Shown here: positions 18,768 to 28,836 of the stretch, in pieces
How the letters are laid out: the number at the start of each line of letters is the position of its first letter
Position numbering within the stretch: position 1 is the first letter of the stretch
DNA from: Terrimonas sp.
GTDB lineage: Bacteria > Bacteroidota > Bacteroidia > Chitinophagales > Chitinophagaceae
Length of the DNA stretch: 64,000 nt
NCBI RefSeq assembly: GCF_003075435.1
Contig: NZ_QCZJ01000008.1
Location: 124,001-188,000, forward strand
Direction: 5' to 3'
The notes under the pieces: model-generated
Seen by the model: only the letters and a program-made list of their open reading frames with translations
Database searches by the model: none
What the model was told of the DNA's origin: nothing
Program-made: the position numbers and the translations under genes

Positions 18768-19358
18768 TTAATTACTACTGAAAACAGAAAGCCCCATTTT
18801 ATAACGATGTAGTCTATCTTCCAATCCATTATATCCACCATTAATGCGGCGAGTAATCAATTTAAAATTCTCAAGATTCATTCCTCCATCAATTGGCTGG
18901 TATATATTAATTTTATTGGCTATTGTACTGAGATTTGTTCTCCACCAAAACCAACCAGCACTTAGCGCCGCATACTTCAATTGATCAGGAGAGCACAGAT
19001 GGATATTTTTTCCACCGAGTAAGGTGGGGTTGTTAACAAAGTCTGCTTGTAATGCAGCACTAAGTAGTTGATAATTATTTCTTCCTGTAATTTGTATTAA
19101 CCCACGCCCTTTGAACTTTATACCATCACCAGGATACATATTGCCTAAGTCTTTTCGTCCTTCATATGCTTTGCCGCTAGCGAGTTCTTCCGTATAAAAT
19201 AAACCACCACTTTCATGACTTACCTGTGCAAGAAAACAGAGTTGTTCTACCGGGGTATTAATGTTGTATTTTACAAACACCTCCTTAAAATAAGGTAGGA
19301 ATATTTCAGCATTTGCGTTTGTAGTACAGGCTGCGACCTTTAATTGATTTATTGTCAT
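18768..19358 (-). CDS. GH19-family chitinase/endolysin-like enzyme, no signal peptide
   Basis: A 196-residue catalytic domain with the GH19 core: LCFLAQVSHESGGLFYTEEL (catalytic Glu in HESGG, second acid in the TEEL segment), GRKDLGNMYPGDGIKFKGRG, LIQITGRNNY and WFWWRTN. GH19 enzymes cleave beta-1,4 bonds in chitin or peptidoglycan. There is no signal peptide or cell-wall-binding domain: the protein is a bare domain, as in phage endolysins. It lies 10 bases after the DUF4239 gene and is the last gene of that operon, read from regulon promoter 3. Without a secretion signal it would need a membrane hole or cell lysis to reach its substrate. Confidence 0.92.
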   Translation of the reverse strand: MTINQLKVAACTTNANAEIFLPYFKEVFVKYNINTPVEQLCFLAQVSHESGGLFYTEELASGKAYEGRKDLGNMYPGDGIKFKGRGLIQITGRNNYQLLSAALQADFVNNPTLLGGKNIHLCSPDQLKYAALSAGWFWWRTNLSTIANKINIYQPIDGGMNLENFKLITRRINGGYNGLEDRLHRYKMGLSVFSSN

Positions 19359-19368
19359 AAAAAATCAT

Positions 19369-20178
19369 TTAATTACAAATAATGGAATTGGTTTTCTGTA
19401 AAATCTGCTGTATCTCCATATAAGGCTTGTTGCTTACCTGAATATGTTTATGGAAAGGATGATCAAGTGACCATACCAAAAAGAGGCACATTCCCAGACA
19501 ACCCGAAAAAAACGATAAATATATCCGCTTGAGTTTTAATGAAGCAACATGAAAGAAATATGAAAATACAATGAGTAAAACACTTCCATACTGAAGGATT
19601 TGCCAGACTATACCCGGTATCTGGGAACGATTATGGCTTAACCTACTTCGCCTCAACTCAGTTATCTGGCTTAAATCCTCATCCACTACTTTAAAAACAT
19701 TCCGCTGCAATTCGTTTTTCGGATCAAGTGTCAACAACATCAAACGAATGCAGGGTATTGCGCTCGACTGATTATCAACACCCTCACTTTGCATATTCCA
19801 CTCATCGTCTCTAACCCGCTGACAATAATTGTATAAGGCTTCATGAATTGGTTGGCGTATAGAATCAGGCATCGTAGAAATATGAGTAATAATATTATTC
19901 ATCTTATCAGATTCAGCCTGTATCTCCTTTTCAAGATCTTCGTATGCTTCCCATGCTGCCACTATTACAAATGCAAGTATTAATGAATAGATAAGACTGA
20001 TAGCACCAAACATTACACCCGCCACCTCATTATTTGGGAGTAGTTTCGTATGTCGATGCCATTCGTTAAAAATATATAACCCTAACAAAGAACATAAAAT
20101 GACTACTGTTACAAATAGAAAACATAGTAACCACGATGGCATCAAATTGGTTATATCATTAAATGTTGCAAGTAGCAT
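19369..20178 (-). CDS. DUF4239 (bestrophin-like) membrane protein
   Basis: The start is placed at the ATG at 20178 (269 residues); an upstream TTG at 20208 would add 10 residues of poor signal character. Two N-terminal TM segments (about 12-35 and 52-75, the latter GVMFGAISLIYSLILAFVIV, typical of DUF4239) lead into a cytoplasmic or periplasmic helical region of about 110 residues. Two C-terminal TM segments follow (about 195-215 and 220-240). The family is distantly related to bestrophin-type anion channels, but function is not established. It is the first gene in the operon with the GH19 enzyme, under regulon promoter 3. Confidence 0.85.
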   Translation of the reverse strand: MLLATFNDITNLMPSWLLCFLFVTVVILCSLLGLYIFNEWHRHTKLLPNNEVAGVMFGAISLIYSLILAFVIVAAWEAYEDLEKEIQAESDKMNNIITHISTMPDSIRQPIHEALYNYCQRVRDDEWNMQSEGVDNQSSAIPCIRLMLLTLDPKNELQRNVFKVVDEDLSQITELRRSRLSHNRSQIPGIVWQILQYGSVLLIVFSYFFHVASLKLKRIYLSFFSGCLGMCLFLVWSLDHPFHKHIQVSNKPYMEIQQILQKTNSIICN

Positions 20179-20306
20179 ATAATATATTTTAGCTTCTGGT
20201 AAATACAACCAGACCGATTAAAAATGATAAAAGGGAAATAAGAAAACAAGTGAGAAATGGTTAGCTAAGTGTGATTAATTGCTCGTGTATCTCCTTGTCG
20301 GTAACA

Positions 20307-20355
20307 CAAAATTAGAAAGGGGAGATGTGCATCGCAATAGCTAAAACATGCTATT
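20307..20355 (-). promoter_or_regulatory. Regulon promoter 3: palindrome plus TTG-N20-TAnnTTTG
   Basis: The palindrome AATAGC-N8-GCTATT is at 20336-20355, followed in gene direction by G and, 20 bases further, the -7 box TAATTTTG (20307-20314). It drives the DUF4239-GH19 operon leftward with a leader of about 120 bases. Confidence 0.85.
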
Positions 20356-20629
20356 CGGAATATTTATCATAGTAGGATATCTTGATAAAAAAATTATGGC
20401 TTGTACAGAAACCCTCTATTGTTATCTTCTGAGTAATGGGTGCATTCCAAATTTTGCACCAATATTCTCCTCCTCAATGTGTGGAGAGAGGATAAATGGG
20501 TGAGGGCAGACTCAATATATTATGATAGCTTATGCAACCATTTGATGCTACCACAGATATAATCAGATAAGATGATCATTATGCTGTCTGTATTTCCTGA
20601 CAATAAAACAAAAAATTGTTGAACACCAA

Positions 20630-21157
20630 TTAAGTTAATTGTTGAAATATAAATACACAAAAAAACACGAGAACAATAAATACTGTACTGTCGTATACTA
20701 ACACTATGTACTCATTAAAAGTATCGGACTTCCGTGAAAAATTCTGTAATGCCATTAATCCGAAAAAGATAGCCGAAGTAATGGCAGCAAGTAAGCGCCA
20801 GTGTTCGTTAATCAGCGAAAGTATTCCCATACATCCCAACGCTATATTGGCAATCCCCAGTTCCCTTATCATCGCATAGTTTTCATTAATATTGATTCTG
20901 AATACTTTAATAGCAATATACTCAGGATCGGATACCCGCCAGATTCCCGCAATGAAAAGCCTTATACCCGATGCCCAAAACAAAAACCATTTACCGAACA
21001 AAATCCAATGCAGGGTTGTTTCTTCTAGCTTCATTTCTGCAACAACTGAGGCTAGCGGCAATATGCATAAAAATGAAATAGAAATTATTATATTCTGCAT
21101 ATTCTTTTGCTTTGCAATCGGACTGATGGGTATATTATCCTTGCTCTCAAGCTTCAT
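20630..21157 (-). CDS. Four-TM membrane protein (paralogue of the gene at 11105)
   Basis: The start is taken at the ATG at 21157 (175 residues) rather than the TTG three codons upstream. After a polar N-terminus (about 22 residues) come four to five hydrophobic segments. ILFGKWFLFWASGIRLFIAG and IANIALGCMGILSLINEHWR match the 11105 protein almost position for position. The longer N-terminus and the loop IAIKVFRININENYAMIREL are specific to this copy. It may belong to the DUF6790-like group; function unknown. It carries no regulon palindrome in its upstream region. Confidence 0.8.
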   Translation of the reverse strand: MKLESKDNIPISPIAKQKNMQNIIISISFLCILPLASVVAEMKLEETTLHWILFGKWFLFWASGIRLFIAGIWRVSDPEYIAIKVFRININENYAMIRELGIANIALGCMGILSLINEHWRLLAAITSAIFFGLMALQNFSRKSDTFNEYIVLVYDSTVFIVLVFFCVFIFQQLT

Positions 21158-21320
21158 AAAAATCAATTTTAGGGTGGATTAACTTATTTAAAATACAACA
21201 ATGGCATTTCCTTTAGTAGCATAGTAACACTAAAATTACTATAGAGGTTGACCTCAGGCTTATATTACATGTTGCAGAAACTGTAATTATTGTTTCAATA
21301 TTGAAAATCAATGGGTAGTT

Positions 21321-21347
21321 AAAAACAGCGCCGGAAAAACCGGCGCT
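21321..21347 (-). terminator. Rho-independent terminator after the hybrid sensor gene
   Basis: A perfect 8-bp stem AGCGCCGG / CCGGCGCT with an AAAAA loop is followed, in the leftward direction, by GTTTTT. It lies about 245 bases past the stop of the hybrid kinase gene. T-rich sequence on the other side means it may work in both directions. Confidence 0.75.
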
Positions 21348-21591
21348 TTGTGTTTTACACATGAACAATTGCCATGCGATTATCCCCCGTCCTAATATTG
21401 TTGACTTGTTTTGAAATACTATAGCGGCTTATTCTAAAAGCTGATACAAAAAAACAAAACATGCAATAAGAGAATTATACGGTTTGTTGCATATTTTATA
21501 ATATATGGGGTATGAGGTGCTAATATAACCTCAACAAGGCTGCAAGTACAAGCTGAGTACTTATTTCGATTAAAAAAGGGGATGCTCAAAT

Positions 21592-24500
21592 TCAAATCTC
21601 TGAAACAGGTTTTGTTTTGATTTTGTGGATATAGTCGCCCGGTGTAAGACCGTACAATTCCCGAAAGCATTTGGTAAAATAAGCGGCACTACCAAAGCCT
21701 GATTTATAAGCAGTTTCAGAACTGCTGAAACCTTGCTGTAAGAATAAAGTTGCTTTTTTCAAGCGATAGTTGCGTACCACCTCGGTAGTAGATAACCCAG
21801 TAAGGGCTTTTAATTTTCGGTGTAAGCTGCTTCGACTGATATTCATAATACCAGATAATTGATCTACTCCAAACAATGCATCATCCATATGCTCCTCGAG
21901 TAATGAATACAATTTTATTAGGAAAATATCTTCTACCACTAGCTCAGGTTCTTGCACCTGTTGACCAGAAGACAACAGTACGCCCTGAAGGAAGTGATCC
22001 CTTAGCCTTTGTTGCCTGGCAAGCAGGTTTTGTATACGCAATATTAATTCAGCAGGATGGAAAGGTTTGGTAAGATAGTCATCGGCTCCTATAGAAAGCC
22101 CTTCTATAAGATGCTCATGTGCCGTTTTTGCAGTAAGCAAAATTACAGGAATATGTGCTGTTCGGATATCTTCCTTGATTCTTGAAGTAAATTCAAAACC
22201 ATCCATTATAGGCATCATTACATCGCTGATAATCAGATCGGGCATGGCCGAAAGTGTATATTCCAACCCTTCTGCTCCATTTAATACATGTATTACGTGA
22301 TACCGCTCGTCTCTTAATATATCCATTACAAAAGCTGCCAGCTCTGTGTTATCTTCTACTAGTAATACATGAGTTGTATTGTCTGCAGTAGCAGCCTTTT
22401 CTTCAACCGGCAGATCAGAGTAAGCTTTAGATGCAGTTATCCCCCATTTAACGGGTTCTGCCTCTCGGTATGGCAACAACAATCCAAAACGAGTTCCGGA
22501 AGGAGCTGTTACCTGGCTCTGAACCTCTATCTCACCCTGCATCTGATTCACCAGTTCCTTAACCATTGCTAAACCAATACCGGTACCTTTATCAGTAGTT
22601 TCTTTCGCAAGCCCGGTAATGCTACCAGCTTGGTAAAAACGGTCAAAAATAAAAGGTAATTTTTCTTCAGCAATGCCTATACCAGTATCAGTAACCGCTA
22701 ACTGTAGTTGATTGTTTTGTGCGGTAAGGAGCACCTCCACCCGTCCAGTTGCAGGTGTAAATTTTAGTGCATTTGAAACAAGGTTGTATACAATACGTTC
22801 TACTGCATCAGGATAAAACCAGCAATCGGTTAAACCCGATTGATCTGCAAAAAACAGATCAATCTGTTTTGATTCTGCATCGTTTTCAAAAGAATGAACC
22901 ACTGCACCTACTACGTTTCCGGGACTACCCCTTTGTTCATGCAGCTTCATAGCTTTTGCTTCCAACTTTGACAGATCCATAAGCCGGTTAATCAATATGA
23001 GTAATTGTTTGGCATTACGTAAAATTATATCTGCCAGGCTATTTTGTCTGCCTGCGTCCACACTAGCAGTTTTTAATTGTTCTGCTGGGCCCAGTATCAG
23101 CGTAAGCGGCGTACGAAATTCATGGGTAATATTAGAAAAAAACCTGGATTTCATATCGCCCAGTTCTTTTAGTTGCTGGGTTTCTTTTTCCTTCAGCAGC
23201 ATTTCTTTCTGCAACACCGCTCTAGTTACTTTAAACCGGATGAACGTCCATATCAACCCGGCAATGATAATACCGTAACATAGGTATGCCATCCAGGAAG
23301 CCCACCAGGGCGATTTTATCTTGATGCGAAGTGTTTTAATATAAGGACTCCATTTGCCTGTGGTATTACTTGCATTTACAAGTAAAGTGTAATTGCCTGG
23401 CGGAATTTTAGTATAATCTGCTTCACGGTCTTTACCCGCTATAACCCAGTCTTTATTGTAACCTTCCAACTTATACCTGTACAATAAGTCCTGCGGTTGG
23501 GTATATTCTAGTCCTGCAAAACTAAAACTAAGCGTATTTTTTTCATATGGCAAAACCAGTTGCTGTGTTGCATTTAGTGGAACAGCCAGGTAGTTATCCT
23601 TATCTGATATAGCTATTTCTTTATTGTTGATCTTTAAATTGGTGAGAGCAACAACAGGTTTATAATCATCGTCTTTCATAGAGAGTGGATCAAATTTGAT
23701 CCAGCCTTCTGTACCGCCAAACACAAGGTGCCCATCGGGGAGCCTTAGATGGTGAAACCGGTTAAACTCCTCACCCGGTAATCCATGTTGGGTTCTGAAT
23801 ATACGCAGGTGCTTGGTGCGCGTTTCAAACTTGCAGATTCCCCGATTGGTACTAAACCATAAATTACCAACAGAGTCGTTTAGGATAGAATAAATAGTAT
23901 TATCCGGCAGGTTTTCTGCTAGTGAAAACACCTCGCATTGCTGTTTGCTTTTGTCGAAGCGAATCAATCCCTGGTAACTACCTATCCACAAAATATTAGT
24001 GTTAGCAGGGTCAGGATGAATGCTTAATAGTTGGTTAGTAGGCAGTGAGCCACGTTTATGCTCCTCTTTGAACTGTTGTATTTGTTTACTGCTTAAATCA
24101 ATTTGCAGCAATCCATCGTTTTCTGTGGTAATCCAGCAATATTTGCTATCGGCACATATATCCAACGGCAGAAATAATTCGCCAAAACGATCTCTTAACA
24201 CATGTGGCTCAATAAACGGCTGCCACTTTGAAGATTCAAAATGATATACAAACATCCTGCCATTGAATCCAATAATTAATGGAGAGCCGTCCGCAACGGT
24301 GGTGATGCCTTTGATGCCAATTCCTTTTTCTGAATCACTATCGGTAATCGGCACACGAGGCAGTGATACGGGTTTCCTTTGATCCCAGTCGTAATAACAT
24401 ACATACTCTTTTAAAGCGAGGTACAAACGTTGTTTAGAATCGTAAGTACTTCTTAAATGATAGCTTCTTGAAGTAAACACCTGATCGCCGGGCGTCCAGT

Positions 24501-25635
24501 TAAATTGCTTTTTTAGATCAATACCAAATTCCTGCATCAGCATGTCGGTAGCAAAATCTTCTCTATATTGATAAGAACGAAAGAAAGGTGTTTCAATATC
24601 TATCTGTTGAATCCCTTGTGCGTTGGTTCCTAGCCAAATTACACCGGAATGATCTATTAAAAAAGATTTTACATCACCAAAAGAATGCGTAAGCGTATTT
24701 CCAACAGAAGCAATACCAGAAACATCGTTGTATGAATATACCTTCCCAAAAGTTTCCAGGTAATCATTTCCATCATTGCCAGAACGTATCCATCGAACAC
24801 CCAGGTAACCAGCAGACGGGATAGGAATGTTCCTGAAAGTATGCGCAACAGGATTAAAAAAATAGAGCGAACTGCGATCGCCCCACATCAGTTCGCCATT
24901 CTTTCTTTCATGAAGGTTGATTGCCACTGCATCAGACTCCGCAAAATCACCATAATCCTGATGATATGGAATTGGCCAGTTAATAAATTTGTTTTGCTTC
25001 CTGTCGAATAAACTAATTGCCCGCTGGCTCACCAGCCAAACTTCACTCTTTGAAGTTTCCGTGATAGCTTTCACAGTATCGCCGGGCAGGCTTGAATTAG
25101 CACTTGTAAATTGTTGTAACTTTCCTGTACTCCTGTTCCATGTATTAACACCCTGACTTCTGATGATTCCCCAGAAAATTCCTTTGCTATCAATAAGCCA
25201 CCCCCGGCGCACAAAACGCACACTGTTATCAGAGGGCAGGTTGCCTCTTAATAAATGTGTAATTTTTTCTGTAACCGGGTTGAACATATCAATATGGCCG
25301 GATTCGTGCTCAATCCATAACCGGTTAAGTGGATCTTTTTGCATCCAGATAATTACGTTAGAAGCAAGCGAGGAACTATCATAGGGCTGATGTTGAAAAA
25401 TTCGATAATGTATACCATCAAAACGTGCCAGCCCGTTGCGAGTTCCTATCCAAACAAACGAACTATCATCCTGTACCAATCCTGATACAAAAGATTGTGG
25501 TAGTCCGTCTCTGGTGGTAATAGTACGTATAGATTGCGCAGGCAACTGAAAAGAGAATATTGTAAAGAAAAGCACATACAACAATAGCCGTCTTACAAAA
25601 GCCTCACCGGACAATTGTTGAGAAAATTTTGTCAT
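21592..25635 (-). CDS. Hybrid two-component system (propeller sensor, kinase, receiver, AraC output)
   Basis: A 1347-residue one-protein signalling system. Signal peptide (about 1-34), two-component propeller blades (about 38-690), Y_Y_Y domain (about 700-770), TM helix (about 785-805), HisKA with His838 in SNITHEFRTPL, HATPase (TDTGIGIAEEKL), receiver with Asp1138 in ISDVMMP, and a C-terminal AraC-type HTH (about 1240-1345; MNISRSSLHRKLKALTG and SGFGSAAYFTKCFRELYG). Such HTCS proteins usually switch on glycan-utilisation genes. Here no susCD pair is adjacent; the nearest one is at 0.6-3.7 kb. It begins 12 bases after the stop of the NarL-type regulator gene, so the two form an operon. The sensor closely resembles that of the kinase at 3988. 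Confidence 0.96.
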   Translation of the reverse strand: MTKFSQQLSGEAFVRRLLLYVLFFTIFSFQLPAQSIRTITTRDGLPQSFVSGLVQDDSSFVWIGTRNGLARFDGIHYRIFQHQPYDSSSLASNVIIWMQKDPLNRLWIEHESGHIDMFNPVTEKITHLLRGNLPSDNSVRFVRRGWLIDSKGIFWGIIRSQGVNTWNRSTGKLQQFTSANSSLPGDTVKAITETSKSEVWLVSQRAISLFDRKQNKFINWPIPYHQDYGDFAESDAVAINLHERKNGELMWGDRSSLYFFNPVAHTFRNIPIPSAGYLGVRWIRSGNDGNDYLETFGKVYSYNDVSGIASVGNTLTHSFGDVKSFLIDHSGVIWLGTNAQGIQQIDIETPFFRSYQYREDFATDMLMQEFGIDLKKQFNWTPGDQVFTSRSYHLRSTYDSKQRLYLALKEYVCYYDWDQRKPVSLPRVPITDSDSEKGIGIKGITTVADGSPLIIGFNGRMFVYHFESSKWQPFIEPHVLRDRFGELFLPLDICADSKYCWITTENDGLLQIDLSSKQIQQFKEEHKRGSLPTNQLLSIHPDPANTNILWIGSYQGLIRFDKSKQQCEVFSLAENLPDNTIYSILNDSVGNLWFSTNRGICKFETRTKHLRIFRTQHGLPGEEFNRFHHLRLPDGHLVFGGTEGWIKFDPLSMKDDDYKPVVALTNLKINNKEIAISDKDNYLAVPLNATQQLVLPYEKNTLSFSFAGLEYTQPQDLLYRYKLEGYNKDWVIAGKDREADYTKIPPGNYTLLVNASNTTGKWSPYIKTLRIKIKSPWWASWMAYLCYGIIIAGLIWTFIRFKVTRAVLQKEMLLKEKETQQLKELGDMKSRFFSNITHEFRTPLTLILGPAEQLKTASVDAGRQNSLADIILRNAKQLLILINRLMDLSKLEAKAMKLHEQRGSPGNVVGAVVHSFENDAESKQIDLFFADQSGLTDCWFYPDAVERIVYNLVSNALKFTPATGRVEVLLTAQNNQLQLAVTDTGIGIAEEKLPFIFDRFYQAGSITGLAKETTDKGTGIGLAMVKELVNQMQGEIEVQSQVTAPSGTRFGLLLPYREAEPVKWGITASKAYSDLPVEEKAATADNTTHVLLVEDNTELAAFVMDILRDERYHVIHVLNGAEGLEYTLSAMPDLIISDVMMPIMDGFEFTSRIKEDIRTAHIPVILLTAKTAHEHLIEGLSIGADDYLTKPFHPAELILRIQNLLARQQRLRDHFLQGVLLSSGQQVQEPELVVEDIFLIKLYSLLEEHMDDALFGVDQLSGIMNISRSSLHRKLKALTGLSTTEVVRNYRLKKATLFLQQGFSSSETAYKSGFGSAAYFTKCFRELYGLTPGDYIHKIKTKPVSEI

Positions 25636-25647
25636 GCTATAAATATA

Positions 25648-26283
25648 TTATACTATATTTTTCTGTAGTGCTGTGGCTACCGCTTCGGAGGCACTATGCA
25701 CTTGTAATTTGTGATAAATATTCTTAATATGATTATTAACCGTAAAAATGGAGATGTTGAGTTGTGCGGCTATCATTTTATGACTAAACCCTTTTACCAT
25801 ATGGGTGAGTATATCCATTTCTCTTTTGGAAAGATTATAGTCTTCATTATTTGAAGTACTTTTTTTAGAGCCGAAATGTTGCAATACACGACGGGCAATA
25901 GTGGGTGTCATAGGGGCACCCCCACTCACCACATCACGAATGGCTTCAGTAATTTTGTTATTAGGTGTTTTTTTGAGAATGTATCCATGCGCCCCTTCTT
26001 GCAGACATCTAAAAAGATTATCATCATCGTCAAAAACGGTTTGCATAATAATCAATACCTGAGGGTAATGCTGTTGTAACAATTTAACACCTTCAATACC
26101 GTTTACCCTTGGCATGTTAATATCCATAAGAACCACATCAGGCGCTTCAAGAATAAAATCTTCAACTATACCAGAACAGTCTTTGAAGTCGCCGATGCAA
26201 ACCATATCCGTTTCCAGACTTATAACTAATTTAAGTGCTTCACGCCTTTCAGCATGATCGTCAAATACCGCAATTTTTATCAT
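25648..26283 (-). CDS. NarL/LuxR-type response regulator
   Basis: A 211-residue regulator with a receiver domain (D8/D9, phospho-acceptor D54 in VVLMDINMPRV, Lys in the ILKKT motif) and a C-terminal LuxR-type HTH (about 148-205; LSKREMDILTHMVKGFSHKM, IAAQLNISIFTVNNHIKNIY). It is the first gene of an operon with the hybrid sensor, but that protein has its own receiver and output. Regulators of this class usually pair with NarX/HisKA_3 kinases, and the only one in the window is at 40657-43737. It is the leading candidate to bind the shared 20-bp palindromes, because LuxR-type dimers use sites of that size overlapping the -35/-33 box (inference). Confidence 0.95.
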   Translation of the reverse strand: MIKIAVFDDHAERREALKLVISLETDMVCIGDFKDCSGIVEDFILEAPDVVLMDINMPRVNGIEGVKLLQQHYPQVLIIMQTVFDDDDNLFRCLQEGAHGYILKKTPNNKITEAIRDVVSGGAPMTPTIARRVLQHFGSKKSTSNNEDYNLSKREMDILTHMVKGFSHKMIAAQLNISIFTVNNHIKNIYHKLQVHSASEAVATALQKNIV

Positions 26284-26901
26284 AATAATTCATTAATAAT
26301 GCGAGCCACCTTTCTTCTGGCATAACAGCTCAAAAAAAGTCTACGAATATTTAAATAATAGGCCGCTGTTTACAAACTCAAATGTTATTGGAATAAATTG
26401 GTGACTATAGGTGAGGTACCAGATTGTGTAGTTAATGAACGCAAGTTAAATCAATTACAGCATTATTCAAGTATGTTGATAAAAGGATTATTGTCATAAG
26501 AATAAACACTTATATTTTAGTATGATTGGTGAACTTCATTTAACCTATAAAATAGTATGCAGGATTCAAGGCAAATCTCCCTGGAGATAATTTTCTTACC
26601 AGTTACAGTATCGTGTAGCCGAAAAACAACACTGCATGCAGTTTAGAATCGTTAGCTCATTAGGTCATAGGTAAACCAAAAAAGTATCACGCAACTTGAT
26701 GTCTTGGCGATTTCTCCTTTTATATTTTCATATTACCAACCTTTATCTCTTTAATACCATCATTGTAAAGGTGCTACACTAAAGTTAAAACAAAGCAATA
26801 TACAGATCAAATCACCTATTAATAAATAGTGGCTTACCGTTGTAACATTTCTTATTCGCATATCATTTTCCCATGCATAACCTGTATTACTGATTTCAAA
26901 A
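26284..26901. other. Intergenic region between the regulator and the protein array
   Basis: About 620 bases between divergent units with no supported gene. Reading frames are short and lack protein-like content. No -7 box was found for the leftward regulator gene. The small palindrome ctGCATGCag occurs near 26632. Confidence 0.5.
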
Positions 26902-26950
26902 AATGGCTCATTTAAGCTATTGTCACTGGTTTTGTCTAAAGGTACTTTTG
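26902..26950 (+). promoter_or_regulatory. Regulon promoter 5: palindrome plus TTG-N20-TAnnTTTG
   Basis: The palindrome at 26902-26921 reads AATGGC-N8-GCTATT (one mismatch in the left half-site), followed by G and, 20 bases on, the -7 box TACTTTTG (26943-26950). Spacing is the same as at the other four sites. It reads into the first array gene with a leader of about 180 bases. Confidence 0.8.
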
Positions 26951-27137
26951 CAATGTAACCTATGGATGCGAATAACAGAATGCTGTAATTGATATAACTC
27001 TGCTACTACGCTACAACAGATCGCTCACAACTTGATATCACTTATACATCTGCAAAACTGAGCCACCTATGGATAGAAAGTATAAGGATGCTGCTGCATG
27101 CTAGGATATACTATTGTTCGAAAACAACAAAATATTT

Positions 27138-28760
27138 ATGATAGAAAATATAAAATTTAAAATAATTAACGCGACATCAGAACTACCGAAGGATATAGTA
27201 GTGATAAATGCTTCAGTTAAATCTGATAATCCAAAAACGTTTTATTATGATCAGGATATTAGCATTGTTCCCTTCGTGTCAAACAATACTTTCCTTAAGT
27301 CGGGTAATGTTGATGAAATCATTATTCCTGATGTTAAAAGAGATGATAAAGGAAACAGTCTTCCTTATACTTTTATTATAGCAGAAGCACAAACACTCGC
27401 TCCAATAAAATCAGTAACGTTCAAGGCAGACCTGTCTGACTTGGCGGAGTTTACTATTAATGATTTAACCATAAATAAAATTGATGTAGTATTTGATTTT
27501 AATAAAAACATCACAGCACTACCAACTTCTGAACTGGCATCGGAATTTGCCGTTTTAGATTACACAAACGATGAAGCGACCAAGGAATATTTTGCTAAAA
27601 CAAAAAATTACAAGGAGGTTACATTGGATGACTGGTACCTCATTCGCAGTTATTATAACGCATTGCCTTATGGCTGGGCTAATGGAGAAGATCTATATAT
27701 ATACCTCTATGATGGAAGTTTTAAGGACAACCTGGATACAGATATAGCCAAAGCAATTGGTACAATTAAAATAACCAACAATTGGTCGTTACCGCTGCCC
27801 TTGGATAAATCCGATGAATTTAAAGTAGAAATTCAATTACACGATGGCATTGTAAAAAAAATGTTTTTTGACAATGGAGTTTTTTATGATACTGAAGAAA
27901 TAGAGACTGCCAGAGTGCGTCTCGCCGGTTCTTTTATTATTCCAGATCAAATTACTACTGAGCATAAAAAAAATGAAATAGTCACATTTCTCCCAGGTAC
28001 CATTAATAGCATTCAGGCATTTGGAATTGCGGGGGATGCGCCAAAGGAAGGACGGCAAAATGATGGCGGCTTTCTTGGCCTGTTCGATACGCAAACCGTT
28101 GAACAAGTAGGCATCCTCGGAATGTGTTTTATCGGCATTGGTATAGGAATCGGCATTTTGGTGAGGCTCGGGCAATTTATTAATTGGTATAAAAAATACG
28201 GTAATCCGGCTATTTCCCAGCAAGAGAGATATGCCCAAACAGAAGCGCTGAAACAATACATAAAAGAACAAATGGTACAGCTTACATCTAATATCCATGA
28301 ATCTGTTAAAGTTCCTATGCAAAGTGAAATACCGGTAGCGCAGCAGGTGTTTAAAACCTATCAGCTAGAACTCAAAACTTATCAGGCTAAAAATAACATT
28401 CGCCAAATGGCAGATGCGCAATCCTATGCTTTGGAATTGATAACAGATAAATATGTCAGTAAAGATTTGGAAATAGCTTCAGATAACCTGATAAGGGTCG
28501 GAGAAAAAATTGCGTGTGGCGATGTGAGTGATTTTGAAGGCTGGGTTAGCGAGTCATTGAGTATTCTTGATCACAATGTAGCTACAATTACAGCTGCATA
28601 TGTTTTCATTGCAAGCGAACTCTATGCAAGTGAAGTAAAGGCTTACAAGAAGTTTATGAAGACATGCGATGATGCACGGATTATTTTAGAGAAAAATCAG
28701 AAAGAAGTGAAAGATATTAATTCCGGAGCGGATGAACGTGAAATTATTGAAGAGGAATAG
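27138..28760 (+). CDS. Array protein 1: conserved N-module, mid-protein TM, helical tail
   Basis: 540 residues from the ATG at 27138 (a TTG at 27114 lies further upstream). No signal peptide is seen. The N-terminal part (about 1-320) is beta-rich, starting IINATSELPKDIVVINASVK and FYYDQ; it contains FDFNKNITALP and the array signature RSYYNALPYGWANG (Ser at 171). A single strongly hydrophobic segment (about 323-342, GILGMCFIGIGIGIGILV) is followed by LGQFINWYKKYGNPAISQQE, a long charged helical region (about 360-525) and an acidic tail (DEREIIEEE). No known family was recognised. It is first in a run of four plus-strand genes; the next starts 76 bases later. Confidence 0.88.
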   Translation: MIENIKFKIINATSELPKDIVVINASVKSDNPKTFYYDQDISIVPFVSNNTFLKSGNVDEIIIPDVKRDDKGNSLPYTFIIAEAQTLAPIKSVTFKADLSDLAEFTINDLTINKIDVVFDFNKNITALPTSELASEFAVLDYTNDEATKEYFAKTKNYKEVTLDDWYLIRSYYNALPYGWANGEDLYIYLYDGSFKDNLDTDIAKAIGTIKITNNWSLPLPLDKSDEFKVEIQLHDGIVKKMFFDNGVFYDTEEIETARVRLAGSFIIPDQITTEHKKNEIVTFLPGTINSIQAFGIAGDAPKEGRQNDGGFLGLFDTQTVEQVGILGMCFIGIGIGIGILVRLGQFINWYKKYGNPAISQQERYAQTEALKQYIKEQMVQLTSNIHESVKVPMQSEIPVAQQVFKTYQLELKTYQAKNNIRQMADAQSYALELITDKYVSKDLEIASDNLIRVGEKIACGDVSDFEGWVSESLSILDHNVATITAAYVFIASELYASEVKAYKKFMKTCDDARIILEKNQKEVKDINSGADEREIIEEE

Positions 28761-28836
28761 AAAAGAAATATTGTTATATCAGTTTACACAATTACACATA
28801 GTCATTAAATATTTATTCAACATTAAATCAACAATC

